A stretch of DNA of 64,000 nucleotides, taken from the NCBI GenBank assembly GCA_013112725.1, contig JABFFZ010000012.1, positions 1-64,000 on the forward strand, given 5' to 3'. How positions within the stretch are numbered: the stretch's first letter is position 1; each line of letters starts with the position of its first letter. This DNA is from Chloroflexota bacterium (lineage in GTDB: Bacteria > Chloroflexota > Anaerolineae > Promineifilales > Promineifilaceae). Positions 8,546 through 17,046 of the stretch are shown piece by piece. The translations under genes and the position numbers were made by a program. Under the pieces are notes generated by a model. It saw only the letters and a program-made list of their open reading frames with translations, ran no database searches and was not told the DNA's origin.

Positions 8546-9496
8546 TTGGCCCGTCTCATCGCCCGCAAAATCATCATCATGCTCGTCATCCTGGGGCTGC
8601 TCAACTACGTTGCCTACCATTACGCCCTCATGCACCCACGCCTTTTTTTCTCTCCGGGCGGCCGGCCCGTCGAACGAGAAATCGAAAGTCATTATCTGGA
8701 ATATCTGCAAGCGCTACTGGGCGGTGATCTAGGCATGGTGGGCACAACGGCCGTCAATGACATCATCCGTGACCCCATCAAAAACAGCCTGATTCTGTTA
8801 GCCACCGCCATGCTGACCACCGTCATGCTGGGTCTGCTCTTTGGTTTCATCTCCATCTCCCGCCGCACCCGGCGCATACACCCGCTGGCGCTTACCTTTC
8901 TGGCGGCCGGTTCTTCCATGCCCGGCTTCGTCTTTGGCGCCGTCATCCTTTCCTTCATCGTTTACCGTCTGTTCTATTCCAGCAACAAGACGCCATTGCT
9001 GCCCATTAGCGGCTATGGGCTGGACGAGCATCTCATCCTGCCCGTATTGGTGCTGGCCATCCAGCCCACCTTCCATCTGGCCAAAGTCACCGCCGGGCTG
9101 CTGGAAAACGAACTGCAAAAGGATTACATCCAGGTAGCGCGCAGCAAGGGGCTGAGCTGGCCGCAGCTCATCTGGTCTCATGCCCTGCCCAATATGCTCT
9201 CGCCCGTCCTCATCACCATTGGCGAAGCGATGCGCCTGATGGTAGGCGCATTGGTCATTGTGGAGGCGATTTTTCTGTGGCCGGGTATCGGCCGTGTCTT
9301 TTTGCTTACCATTGGTCTGCGGCTGGATGCGCGGGGGCCGGGTGCGTTTTTTGGCGCTCAAGACCTGATCGCCATCATCACCGTCGTCCTGGGAAGCTGG
9401 CTGCTCCTTACCGACCTCTTTACTAGCGTTCTGGCCTACCGGTTAGACCCCCGCCTCAGCCACGCCGCTGAAGATGCAGAGGTGACGCTGGCCTGA
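8546..9496 (+). CDS. Peptide/oligopeptide ABC transporter permease (DppB-type)
   Basis: A 316-residue inner-membrane permease with about six helices. The first is at the very N-terminus (ARLIARKIIIMLVILG). The EAA-loop region reads YIQVARSKGLSWPQLIWSHALPN, typical of the DppB/OppB family. The start is TTG 8546, supported by AAGAGG at 8535-8540 and the position of the first helix. It is the first of four genes encoding a complete two-permease, two-ATPase transporter. The Pro-rich periplasmic loop after helix 1 is shorter than usual. No substrate-binding gene is adjacent. Confidence 0.93.
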   Translation: MARLIARKIIIMLVILGLLNYVAYHYALMHPRLFFSPGGRPVEREIESHYLEYLQALLGGDLGMVGTTAVNDIIRDPIKNSLILLATAMLTTVMLGLLFGFISISRRTRRIHPLALTFLAAGSSMPGFVFGAVILSFIVYRLFYSSNKTPLLPISGYGLDEHLILPVLVLAIQPTFHLAKVTAGLLENELQKDYIQVARSKGLSWPQLIWSHALPNMLSPVLITIGEAMRLMVGALVIVEAIFLWPGIGRVFLLTIGLRLDARGPGAFFGAQDLIAIITVVLGSWLLLTDLFTSVLAYRLDPRLSHAAEDAEVTLA

Positions 9497-9499
9497 AGA

Positions 9500-9560
9500 T
9501 GAGATTGGGAGATTGGGAGATTAAGAGATTACCCAATCTCCTAATCTCCCAATCTCCATC
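9500..9560. repeat. Hairpin array of AGATTGGG words
   Basis: The left arm repeats gattgggagattggga. The right arm carries the complements (cccaatctcctaatctccc). It fills the gap between the two permease genes, so it lies within a probable operon and cannot be a strong terminator unless the operon is attenuated there. Confidence 0.75.
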
Positions 9561-9580
9561 TCTCTCATTCTGTAATTGAT

Positions 9581-10537
9581 ATGTCAAAAGTTTCCTCCCG
9601 CAATTACCCCCTCTGGATTGGCATGGTTCTTACCGGCTTTTTTGTCTTAATCGCCATCATTGGCTCACGCCTGGCGCCACAAGATCCGCTGGAAGTATTT
9701 AATGAATTGATCCGAGTTGGCGACACCGTGTATGCCCCATCCCGGCTGCCGGTGCCGCCGCTAACGTTGGATCAATTTTTATTGGGCACGGATAACGCCG
9801 GGCGCGATTTATACAGCCGCCTCTTGTGGGCCATCCGCCCCACGCTGCTGCTCTGTTTTATCATTGCCTCGCTGCGGATTATTTTGGGTACGGTTTTGGG
9901 ATTGACGGGTGGCTGGTTTGGTGGGCCGGTGACGCGGGTGATTGATCTGTTGACGGATGTGAGCCTGGCGGTGCCGATATTGCTGTTTGCCCTGGCGTTG
10001 ATTTCGTTTATTGGCAACCGGGAATTGAGTACGTTTATGCTGGCGTTGGTGGCTACGGGGTGGGCCAACACGGCCGTGTTCGTTAAAAACAGCACCCTGG
10101 TCATCAAACAATCGCCGTATATTGAAGGGGCGCGGGCGGTGGGGGTACGGCCGTTTGGCATTTTGCGCGGTTATGTGCTGCCCCAACTGTGGCCCGCCCT
10201 GCCCGCCCTCATCGCCTTTGAATTGGCGGCTGCCCTGTTGGTCATCGCCGAACTCGGCTTCCTGGGCATGTTCATCGGCGACGCCTTTATACGCATGGCC
10301 GAAGACCCGTCTAGCGGCGGCGTCATCCCCGTGGGGCTGACGTCTGGTTTCCCGGAACTGGGGCAAATGCTTTCGGACTTTTGGAGCAAAATGCTGCTGA
10401 CGCCCTGGGAAGTGGCCTTTATCGGCGTCATCATCTTCCTGAACATCTTTGCCTTTAACATGCTGGGCGAAGGCTTACGGCGGCAAATGGACGTTACCCG
10501 CCCCCGCCGGCGCTGGCGGCGGCGTTATAGTAACTGA
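9581..10537 (+). CDS. Peptide/oligopeptide ABC transporter permease (DppC-type)
   Basis: A 318-residue partner permease. After the first helix (YPLWIGMVLTGFFVLIAIIG) it has the DppC hallmark FLLGTDNAGRDLYSRLLWA and an EAA loop SPYIEGARAVGVRPFGILRGYVLPQ. The C-terminus ends in a basic cytoplasmic tail. It forms the membrane channel with the preceding permease. The start at 9581 follows a hairpin repeat and has no strong Shine-Dalgarno sequence; homology supports it. An insertion before the last helix (about residues 245-270) is longer than in DppC. Confidence 0.93.
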   Translation: MSKVSSRNYPLWIGMVLTGFFVLIAIIGSRLAPQDPLEVFNELIRVGDTVYAPSRLPVPPLTLDQFLLGTDNAGRDLYSRLLWAIRPTLLLCFIIASLRIILGTVLGLTGGWFGGPVTRVIDLLTDVSLAVPILLFALALISFIGNRELSTFMLALVATGWANTAVFVKNSTLVIKQSPYIEGARAVGVRPFGILRGYVLPQLWPALPALIAFELAAALLVIAELGFLGMFIGDAFIRMAEDPSSGGVIPVGLTSGFPELGQMLSDFWSKMLLTPWEVAFIGVIIFLNIFAFNMLGEGLRRQMDVTRPRRRWRRRYSN

Positions 10538-10586
10538 GTAATTGGGTAATGGGAGCAACCAATTACCCAATTACTCAATTACCCAG
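10535..10586. repeat. Hairpin array of AATTACCC words
   Basis: Left arm gagtaattgggtaatggg, right arm caattacccaattactcaattaccc. It starts in the TGA stop of the permease gene (10535-10537) and ends just before the ATPase start. Confidence 0.75.
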
Positions 10587-10592
10587 ATACAC

Positions 10593-11597
10593 ATGTCATA
10601 TTTACTCGAAGTGGAAAACCTCACCACCCGCTTCTACACTCAGGATGGCGTTGTCCATGCGGTGAACGGCATTTCCTATACCCTGGCAAAGGGGGAATCA
10701 CTGGCGCTGGTGGGGGAAAGCGGCTGCGGTAAATCGGTCAGCGCCCTGTCGTTGATTGGGTTAGTGCCATCGCCGCCGGGGAAAGTGGAAAACGGCCGTA
10801 TCCTCTTCAACGAACAAGATTTATTGCACCTACCCGAACGGCAACTGCGCCGCATTCGCGGCCGTGACATGGCCATGATCTTTCAAGACCCCATGACCTC
10901 GCTCAACCCGGTGCTGACGGTGGGGCGGCAGGTAATGGAAAGCCTGCGGCTGCATCTTTCCCTCGGCCGGGCCGAAGCGCGGCAGCGAGCGGCCGAATTG
11001 TTGGCGATGGTAGGCATCCCGGACGCCGAGCGGCGGCTGGATGATTACCCGCACCAGTTTTCCGGCGGGCAACGACAGCGCATCAACATTGCCATGGCCC
11101 TGGCCTGTCGCCCGGCGCTGCTGATTGCCGACGAGCCAACGACGGCGCTGGATGTGACCATTCAGGCGCAAATTGTGACGCTGATTAAAGAACTCAAAGC
11201 GGAATTGGGCATGTCCGTCATCTGGATTACGCATGATTTGGGCGTGGTGGCCAGCCTGGTAAACCGGGTGGCGGTGATGTATGCCGGGCATATTGTGGAG
11301 ATGGCCCCGGCGCTGGAACTGTATGAACAAACCAGCCACCCGTATACGTTGGGGCTGCTGGAATCGCTGCCGAAGGTGAACCAACAGGAACGGCAGCGGC
11401 TGCGAGCCATTGAAGGTGCGCCGCCCGATTTGCTGGCCGAAGTGAAAGGCTGCCCGTTTGCCGACCGCTGCGCATTTGTGGAAGAACAGTGCCGGGTGAA
11501 ACGGCCGTTGCTAGAACTGATTGACCGCGACCACCACGTCGCCTGCTGGCGTTGGCCCGAAGTGCGCCAGGCTGGCCTGGAGACCATCAATGAGTGA
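10593..11597 (+). CDS. Peptide ABC transporter ATP-binding protein (DppD-type)
   Basis: A 334-residue ATPase. Walker A is GESGCGKS, the signature is [15 protein letters not shown], Walker B is [13 protein letters not shown] and the switch His is in WITHDLG. The C-terminal oligopeptide-transporter domain has the cysteine cluster of this family (CPFADRC ... CRVKRPL). ATG 10593 is preferred over a start at 10542 because the upstream codons come from the hairpin repeat. It overlaps the next ATPase gene by 8 bases, so the two are translationally coupled. Confidence 0.95.
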   Translation: MSYLLEVENLTTRFYTQDGVVHAVNGISYTLAKGESLALVGESGCGKSVSALSLIGLVPSPPGKVENGRILFNEQDLLHLPERQLRRIRGRDMAMIFQDPMTSLNPVLTVGRQVMESLRLHLSLGRAEARQRAAELLAMVGIPDAERRLDDYPHQFSGGQRQRINIAMALACRPALLIADEPTTALDVTIQAQIVTLIKELKAELGMSVIWITHDLGVVASLVNRVAVMYAGHIVEMAPALELYEQTSHPYTLGLLESLPKVNQQERQRLRAIEGAPPDLLAEVKGCPFADRCAFVEEQCRVKRPLLELIDRDHHVACWRWPEVRQAGLETINE

Positions 11598-12582
11598 GCC
11601 ATTGCTAAAAGTGCGCGGCTTGAAGAAGTATTTCCCCATCCGGCGCGGCTGGCGGCGGCAGACGGTGGGGCTGGTGCAGGCCGTGGACGGCGTGGATTTT
11701 GATATTTTGCCGGGGGAGACGTTGGGGCTGGTGGGCGAAAGCGGCTGCGGTAAATCTACTACCGGGCGGCTGCTGCTGCGGCTGTTACGGCCGTCGGCGG
11801 GCGAAATATGGCTGGACGGCCGTAATCTGGCAACCCTGTCCGACTCTGAAATGCAACCCTTTCGCCGGCAAATGCAGATTATCTTTCAAGACCCGTATGC
11901 TTCGCTGAACCCGCGCATGACGGTGGGCGAGATTATCGAGGAGCCGCTGCGGATGCATGGGCTGGGTAATGGGGCGCAGCGGCGGCAGCGGGTGAAGGAA
12001 TTGATGAATATGGTGGGGCTGAATATAGCCGTGGCCAACCGCTACCCGCATGAATTTTCCGGCGGGCAGCGGCAGCGGGTGGGTATTGCCCGCGCGTTAG
12101 CGCCTGACCCACGTTTTATTGTGGCCGATGAGCCGATTTCGGCGCTGGATGTCTCCATTCAGGCGCAGGTAGTCAATTTGCTGGATGATTTGAAACAAGA
12201 ATTGGGGCTGACGTATCTGTTTATTGCCCACGACCTGGCCATGGTGCGTTACCTGAGTGACCGGGTGGCGGTGATGTATCTGGGCCAGATTGTGGAATTG
12301 GCCGAGCGGGATACGTTGTTTACACGGCCGTTGCACCCCTACACCCAGGCGCTCCTTTCCGCCATTCCTCTGCCCGACCCCCGCGCCGAAGCGAAGCGCC
12401 AGCCGATCATCTTGCAGGGGGAAACGCCCAACCCGGCACATCCGCCGACGGGCTGCCGTTTTCACCCGCGCTGTCCCATGGCCACGGACATTTGTCGGGT
12501 GGAAGTACCTGTTTTGCGGGATTTGGGCACGGCCGTAGCCCCTCACCCCGTTGCCTGCCATCATGCGGTAGTTGCTGCTTAA
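11590..12582 (+). CDS. Peptide ABC transporter ATP-binding protein (DppF-type)
   Basis: A 330-residue ATPase paired with the previous one. It begins [20 protein letters not shown], as DppF proteins do. Walker A is GESGCGKST, the signature [15 protein letters not shown], Walker [14 protein letters not shown], and the switch HDLA. The C-terminal cysteine motif is [11 protein letters not shown] 11590 overlaps the previous stop in ATGAGTGA. It closes the four-gene transporter set; no binding protein gene follows, so the substrate (oligopeptide, dipeptide, nickel or sugar) cannot be told. Confidence 0.95.
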   Translation: MSEPLLKVRGLKKYFPIRRGWRRQTVGLVQAVDGVDFDILPGETLGLVGESGCGKSTTGRLLLRLLRPSAGEIWLDGRNLATLSDSEMQPFRRQMQIIFQDPYASLNPRMTVGEIIEEPLRMHGLGNGAQRRQRVKELMNMVGLNIAVANRYPHEFSGGQRQRVGIARALAPDPRFIVADEPISALDVSIQAQVVNLLDDLKQELGLTYLFIAHDLAMVRYLSDRVAVMYLGQIVELAERDTLFTRPLHPYTQALLSAIPLPDPRAEAKRQPIILQGETPNPAHPPTGCRFHPRCPMATDICRVEVPVLRDLGTAVAPHPVACHHAVVAA

Positions 12583-12633
12583 TCAATAGATTGGCTCAAT
12601 CTGGTTGTCTATCAAAAATTAACCCTCGCCCCA

Positions 12634-13806
12634 TTACAGCCCCAGTCCCCAGGTGTATTCCAGGTTGCCAAAACCCTGCCCCATGCTTTCCTTATTGATG
12701 GGGCGGCCCTGAATTTGCCCCTGCACGTCTTCCATGCGGAAGAGGTATTCGTTGTAATTCCAATGGCTGTGGCCGCGCCAGAGGGGGCGCTCCAGGAAAA
12801 AACCGGTGCGAGCGTAGGGCACGGCCGTGAACTGCACAAAATCCCCCGCCTTATTTCCGGCGCTCACCGCAAACTGGGGATGTTCTCCCCGACCCAACAC
12901 GGGCGTCACCCGCGTCTGTTGCGCCAGCCAGATGCGTTCGGAAGCATCCGGCCAATCCCAAAAAGATTTGGGCGCAATAGAGAAGGTAGCCTGCTCTTTC
13001 CGGTTGCTGCTATAAAAATGGTAGCCTTTGCGGAACAGGTTCATACCCACGTAAGGCACATAAGAGGAAAACATGGAGCCATCGGGAAAAAGCGCCCAAA
13101 TCCATTTCCAGGGGAAGGGAGGCACATTCAGGCACACTCGCTGGAAATAGCCATATCCCGCCAGCCTCTCTCGGCCCGTACCTGGCAGGTCAAAATCCCC
13201 TTCAAAGCGCATCCGCCGCCAGGCGATGAAGTGGGTGCCGCCGACGGGGGTGTTGATGTTGATGGATTCGTGGGGGGCATTGTCCAGGCAGTTGAGGTCG
13301 CCCCAGGCAGTGAAGTCGGCACGGCCGTTCCTGCCCTCAATGTGCGCCTCCAGGGCTAACGGCTGGGCCGCAGAGGCGCAAATCTCATACCCCTGGCGAT
13401 GACCGTCTGGCTCATTAGCCCAGCAGGAGATGGTGCGGTCAGGTTGGGAGAGGTGGGTGACGGCCGTGGTGTGCAAGATGTTTTCATGCAGGGTACGGCC
13501 GTCGTAATACCAACCCACTGCCGCCGCCGGAAAACGGTCCACCCCATCTGTCACTTCGCGGCGCAGGTCTAGCCCCGGCAGTTCCAGGTCACTGATGTGG
13601 ATGGGGTGTTTACTGACGGCCGTAGCAATAGAAAACATCATCTGGCGGGGGCCATACCCTTCCACGTCTTGGGGAAACAGGATGAAATACCACCAGGTGG
13701 AGGAGGTACGCTTTTGCATGTGGGGCATTTGCGACCATATCAGGTCATATACCCGTTGGTGTTCGGACACTGTTTTGTAGGGAATCATAAAAGGGCGCAG
13801 GACCAT
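12634..13806 (-). CDS. Conserved protein of unknown function, possibly AttH/CrtC-like lipocalin fold
   Basis: A 390-residue soluble protein rich in Trp, Tyr and Phe, with no signal peptide or membrane helix. The N-terminal SSTWWYFILFPQDVEG and the later WYYDGRTLHENIL are reminiscent of the AttH/carotenoid hydratase (CrtC) lipocalin group, where a WWYF motif opens the first barrel. The match is loose and not decisive. A His/Asn-rich middle (NCLDNAPHESININTP) could form a polar pocket. It follows the molybdopterin oxidoreductase on the same strand after 28 bases, so the two may act together. Start could be ATG 13806 or the internal ATG 13788. Confidence 0.8.
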   Translation of the reverse strand: MVLRPFMIPYKTVSEHQRVYDLIWSQMPHMQKRTSSTWWYFILFPQDVEGYGPRQMMFSIATAVSKHPIHISDLELPGLDLRREVTDGVDRFPAAAVGWYYDGRTLHENILHTTAVTHLSQPDRTISCWANEPDGHRQGYEICASAAQPLALEAHIEGRNGRADFTAWGDLNCLDNAPHESININTPVGGTHFIAWRRMRFEGDFDLPGTGRERLAGYGYFQRVCLNVPPFPWKWIWALFPDGSMFSSYVPYVGMNLFRKGYHFYSSNRKEQATFSIAPKSFWDWPDASERIWLAQQTRVTPVLGRGEHPQFAVSAGNKAGDFVQFTAVPYARTGFFLERPLWRGHSHWNYNEYLFRMEDVQGQIQGRPINKESMGQGFGNLEYTWGLGL

Positions 13807-13823
13807 TGGACAAATTGTCCTAC
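13805..13823. repeat. Short palindrome GGACAAATTGTCC
   Basis: A 13-base palindrome with a single central base (13808-13820), related in sequence to the palindrome at 2782-2810. It sits between the molybdopterin oxidoreductase gene and the unknown gene on the minus strand. Confidence 0.55.
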
Positions 13824-13834
13824 ACTTTTTTCAT

Positions 13835-14485
13835 TCAAAACCAGCGATTGGCAAAGCGCTGTTCCGTCCAGGGATCGGCTTCATTGTGATAACCGGCATT
13901 TTCCCAGAAACCGGGCTGGTCATCGGCGCGGAATTCCAGGCCGCGCAGCCATTTGCCCCCTTTCCAGAAATAGGCTGTCTGCTTTTCGCTGCGGTCGGCA
14001 AAACTGCCGATCACCCCGCGCAAGGGCCAGCCGTGTTCCAAATCTAGCGGCTTGCCGTCGTAATGGGTAGCCAGCAGAAAGTTGTCGGCCGTCACCAATT
14101 CCAGGGGTGTGTTGGTGGTGTAGCCATATTCGCAATGCTGAATGACATAGCGGGCGGTGGGCAGCGGCTTGATAAAGCCCTGGTCAATCAGGGTTTTCAG
14201 CGAAACCCCTTCCCATAGCGTATCAAACTTTGACCAGCGGGTGACGCAGTGAATGTCTAGCATTACCTGGGTGCGGGGTAGCTGGTTGAACTCCTCCCAA
14301 TTCCAGGTAATGGGTTGTTCCACCGCGCCAAAGACCTTCAAATCCCAGGTGGCCAGGTCGGTGCGGGGCACAGGGCCGTAGTGCAAAACGGGGAATTTTT
14401 GGGTAAGGGATTGGCCGGGTGGCAGGCGCATCTGTCCCTTCACGGCATCCTCTTGCTCGCGGCGTCCTAATACTCGGTTGAACAT
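13835..14485 (-). CDS. Molybdopterin-dependent oxidoreductase, sulfite-oxidase family
   Basis: About 216 residues covering the catalytic Moco domain of the sulfite oxidase/YedY superfamily. The molybdenum-ligating Cys is in DIHCVTRW. FDTLWEGVSLKTLID, HCEYGYTTNTPLE and LEHGWPLRG follow as in the family. No Tat signal and no dimerisation domain are present, so it is probably cytoplasmic or a short form. ATG 14485 has AAGGAG at good spacing. A promoter with a perfect palindrome across its -10 box lies upstream, so it is likely repressor-controlled. Substrate unknown. Confidence 0.92.
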   Translation of the reverse strand: MFNRVLGRREQEDAVKGQMRLPPGQSLTQKFPVLHYGPVPRTDLATWDLKVFGAVEQPITWNWEEFNQLPRTQVMLDIHCVTRWSKFDTLWEGVSLKTLIDQGFIKPLPTARYVIQHCEYGYTTNTPLELVTADNFLLATHYDGKPLDLEHGWPLRGVIGSFADRSEKQTAYFWKGGKWLRGLEFRADDQPGFWENAGYHNEADPWTEQRFANRWF

Positions 14486-14508
14486 GGGGCGTCTCCTTGT
14501 AGCTGTAT

Positions 14509-14527
14509 GTCTATGACCATCATAGAC
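14509..14527 (-). promoter_or_regulatory. Promoter -10 box within a perfect palindrome (operator) upstream of the Moco oxidoreductase
   Basis: GTCTATGACCATCATAGAC is an 8-3-8 perfect palindrome. On the minus strand it contains TATGAT (14519-14524), which lies 16 bases from a TTGCTC -35-like box. A repressor bound here would block the -10 region. The two adjacent ArsR-type regulators are candidates, but their own operator sequence differs. Confidence 0.6.
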
Positions 14528-14624
14528 GAATTTGTGACCTGAGCAATACAGACAGCATATTAACCATATTTTCTTACGAGGCAATTACCAGCGAGTAACA
14601 GGAGGATGAAAGAAGAGATCCGCT

Positions 14625-14658
14625 AAACCAGACAGGTTTTTAGAAACCTGTCTGGTTT
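14625..14658. repeat. CCTGACAGG-family hairpin
   Basis: Perfect 15-base arms (AAACCAGACAGGTTT and complement) flank the loop TTAG. It lies just downstream of the minus-strand ArsR gene ending at 14662 and may terminate it. Confidence 0.85.
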
Positions 14659-14661
14659 TAT

Positions 14662-15228
14662 TTAGACCAACCGCCAATACATGTTGGCATTGTCGCGGGC
14701 CATGAGGCGGTCTTCCACCATGTAGCGGCGCAGGGAGGCACAGTCGGGGTGGTAGGCGCGCAGCCGTTCGTTTAGTTCCAGTTCATGATACCGCCGGCCG
14801 GGTTCAAACTGCGCACACAACCATTGCAAGACGACCAAACGTTTTTTGTGTTTAGAGGGGATGTCTTTGAGACGGCCGTCTACCACATAATAGCGCAGCA
14901 CCTTGTCCTCCCAGGCGTCACCCGTTTCATCAGTTGCCAGCGTTGCCAGATTACTCTGCGAAAAGATGTCCCGGCTCAGGTTTTCCAGGAATTGCGTTTT
15001 GAGCCAATACACCCGGTTATTCCCTTCCACGCGCACATCAATCAGCCCTAGCTCTTTCATGGCTGCCAGATGGTGAGAGACCGTCGGTTCGCGCAACTCC
15101 AGCAAAGCTGCCAGTTCGCCTACCGTGCGTTCGTCGTTGGCCAGCAGCCCCAATATCTTCAAGCGGCTTTCATTGCCCAACACCTTGAAAAATTGGAGCA
15201 GGGTGTTGAAGTGTTGTTCTTCACTCAT
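14662..15228 (-). CDS. ArsR-type regulator with C-terminal DUF2087 domain
   Basis: A 188-residue regulator. The winged helix (about 10-90) shows VLGNESRLKILGLLANDERTV and the recognition helix REPTVSHHLAAMKELGLI. The C-terminal half carries DUF2087, seen as FEPGRRYHELELNERLRAYHPDCASLRRYMVEDRLM. No ArsR metal-binding CxC pair is present in the recognition helix, so the signal is probably not a metal bound there. ATG 15228 is preceded by TGAGGA; an upstream start at 15267 would be encoded by the hairpin repeat. It is a diverged paralogue of the upstream gene and probably co-transcribed with it. Confidence 0.92.
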   Translation of the reverse strand: MSEEQHFNTLLQFFKVLGNESRLKILGLLANDERTVGELAALLELREPTVSHHLAAMKELGLIDVRVEGNNRVYWLKTQFLENLSRDIFSQSNLATLATDETGDAWEDKVLRYYVVDGRLKDIPSKHKKRLVVLQWLCAQFEPGRRYHELELNERLRAYHPDCASLRRYMVEDRLMARDNANMYWRLV

Positions 15229-15240
15229 GGTTATATCCTC

Positions 15241-15272
15241 AGAGATTGGAGATTGAAGAATCTCCAATCTCT
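15241..15272. repeat. Hairpin between the two ArsR genes
   Basis: Perfect 14-base arms (AGAGATTGGAGATT and complement) with the loop GAAG. It supplies the last codons and the TAG stop (15271-15273) of the upstream ArsR gene. Confidence 0.8.
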
Positions 15273-15843
15273 AATCTCCACTAAAATGCTCCGCCAACGG
15301 TCGCCAGTAGTGCCGCCCCGTTTGTTGCAGAAAACGGTGGTCGGCCAAAATGCGGCGTAACGTTAGTGGTTTGTCAAAGTATTGCTGTACCAGGTCGGTG
15401 ACTTCTGTTTCCGTATAACGCCGGTCCGGTTCAAACTTTTCAGCCATCCAGCGCAGAATGACGGCCCGTTCTTCCGGGCGGTGGGGAATGGCCCGCAGCC
15501 GGTCATTGGCAACGTATTGGCGCAGTACACGCTCCTCCAGATTTTCCGGCGTGACGTTGCCGTCTACAATGTTTTGCAAATCATCCAGGCCGGTGTTGCT
15601 GAAGGAGAAGGTGGGTATATGATCAACGGCACGCTGTATTACCAACCCGGCGGTTTGTAAGGCGTGCAGGTGGTGGGTCACGGCCGTCTCCTTCATCCCA
15701 GATGCCTCTACCAGTTCCGGCACGGTGCGCGCGTCGTTCGCCAGTAAACCCAGGATGCGCAGCCGGTCTGGTTGGCCGGTCGCTTTGAAGAAGGTTAATA
15801 ACGCTTCCATCTGGTGGTCAGGTTTGTGGTTCATCTCACTCAC
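15271..15843 (-). CDS. ArsR-type regulator with C-terminal DUF2087 domain (paralogue)
   Basis: A 190-residue paralogue of the following gene with the same layout: winged helix (ATGQPDRLRILGLLANDARTV, then KETAVTHHLHALQTAGLV) and DUF2087 (FEPDRRYTETEVTDLVQQYF, then TLRRILADHRFL). Four half-sites of an operator start directly upstream of its ATG, so autorepression is very likely. The final Gly-Asp-stop comes from the hairpin repeat. The two paralogues in tandem could form heterodimers or read different signals; this is inference. Confidence 0.92.
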   Translation of the reverse strand: MSEMNHKPDHQMEALLTFFKATGQPDRLRILGLLANDARTVPELVEASGMKETAVTHHLHALQTAGLVIQRAVDHIPTFSFSNTGLDDLQNIVDGNVTPENLEERVLRQYVANDRLRAIPHRPEERAVILRWMAEKFEPDRRYTETEVTDLVQQYFDKPLTLRRILADHRFLQQTGRHYWRPLAEHFSGD

Positions 15844-15844
15844 T

Positions 15845-15900
15845 CTATTTAGATGCCTTTCTATTTAGATGATTATCTAAATAGAAGAATATCTAAATTG
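15845..15900 (-). promoter_or_regulatory. Four-half-site operator for the ArsR-DUF2087 regulator
   Basis: CTATTTAGAT occurs at 15845-15854 and 15861-15870. Its complement ATCTAAATAG occurs at 15875-15884, and ATCTAAATTG (8 of 10) at 15891-15900. Spacing between like half-sites is 16 bases, and the centre of symmetry is at about 15872. The inner pair forms a perfect 10-4-10 palindrome. The array ends one base before the regulator's start codon, a classic place for autorepression by two dimers. Confidence 0.8.
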
Positions 15901-16078
15901 TCTGTACCTGTCAACCCCCAATTTGCCAGTGGCAGTGTGGTAAAATGGGCGTGGCGCTGGCGGCGGACTGGTAGCCATATTCGCTATAGTGGAATCAGGC
16001 ATAGCGGGCGGGAATTATCTATTGGCGGCAAAGGCCGGGCTGGTGAGGATATAAGGAAGCCGCTTTGTGCTGTTGAGC

Positions 16079-16849
16079 CTAATCTGCTCCGGTTGTTGGC
16101 TGGCTGGCATCAGCAGGTGCATAAGGCTGATGGAGTTTTATCGGGTCGCGGGTCTTGCGCATACGCAGATTGAGAAACTCCACAAACACGGAAAAGCCCA
16201 TGGCAAAATAGATGTACCCTTTGGGGATGTGTTGGTGCAGCCCTTCCACAATCAGCGTAAAGCCAATCAGCAGCAGGAAGGAGAGGGCCAGCATTTTGAT
16301 GGTGGGGTGGTGTTCCACGAAATTGCCAATGGGGTCGGCGGAAATGATCATCACGGTGGCAGCAATCAGCACGGCGATGACCATAATGGCGATTTCATCT
16401 ACCATGCCTACGGCCGTGATCACCGAATCCAGCGAAAAAACTACATCCAATAAAAGCACCTGGAAAATAACACTGGCAAAAGAAGCCTTTACTGCATCCG
16501 ACGCATGGCCTTCAGCGCCTTCTAGCTTTTGATGAATCTCGTAAGTGGCCTTCCCCATCAAGAACAGCCCACCCAAAAACAATATCAGGTCACGCCCCGA
16601 AACGGCAAACTCAAACACCTCAAAAATAGGTTCCGTCAGCCCAATGATCCAGGAGAGCGAGAAGAGCAGCAGAATGCGCGAGAGAACGGCGAGCGCCAGA
16701 CCGGTGCGACGGGCTTTTGACTGCTGCTCCTTTGGCAGCTTACCGGCCAGAATGGAAATAAAAATGACATTATCTACACCAAGCACCAATTCCAGAGAAA
16801 CCAGGGTTGCCAGGGCTATCCAGGCGCGAGGGTCAGTTAACCAATCCAT
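16079..16849 (-). CDS. TerC-family integral membrane protein
   Basis: A 256-residue membrane protein with seven or more helices. It shows the TerC signatures LELVLGVDNVIFISILAGKLP near the N-terminus and LLLDVVFSLDSVITAVGMV in the middle, each with the conserved acidic residue in a helix. Members of the family export manganese or other metals, possibly with co-translocating membrane proteins, or confer tellurite resistance. The C-terminal tail is hydrophilic (about 30 residues). It stands alone between the ArsR pair and the copper cluster. About 200 bases upstream separate it from copA, with a hairpin repeat. Confidence 0.93.
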   Translation of the reverse strand: MDWLTDPRAWIALATLVSLELVLGVDNVIFISILAGKLPKEQQSKARRTGLALAVLSRILLLFSLSWIIGLTEPIFEVFEFAVSGRDLILFLGGLFLMGKATYEIHQKLEGAEGHASDAVKASFASVIFQVLLLDVVFSLDSVITAVGMVDEIAIMVIAVLIAATVMIISADPIGNFVEHHPTIKMLALSFLLLIGFTLIVEGLHQHIPKGYIYFAMGFSVFVEFLNLRMRKTRDPIKLHQPYAPADASQPTTGAD

Positions 16850-16964
16850 GTTCTTTTGTCACCTTTTGTTGAATCGAATTAAGTGTGCCGAAGCATATCA
16901 CAACTGCTTAAAAAAGCAGCCAGCAGCCATATACGAACATGGCCGGCCACAGTTGCCGAGGGGA

Positions 16965-17026
16965 TGAGACTGGGAAATTGGGAGATTAGGAGACTCAATC
17001 TCTCAGTCTCCTAATCTCCCAATCTC
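16965..17026. repeat. Hairpin array of short words between copA and terC
   Basis: Left arm gagactgggaaattgggagattaggagac, right arm ctcagtctcctaatctcccaatctc. It follows the end of copA on the minus strand. Confidence 0.75.
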
Positions 17027-17046
17027 TATATTCTTTCAACTGGCTC

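Noticed and set aside
16850-17046. A small gene between terC and copA
   Set aside because: The stretch holds a hairpin array and an AT-rich promoter-like area. Short frames there have no ribosome site or recognisable product.
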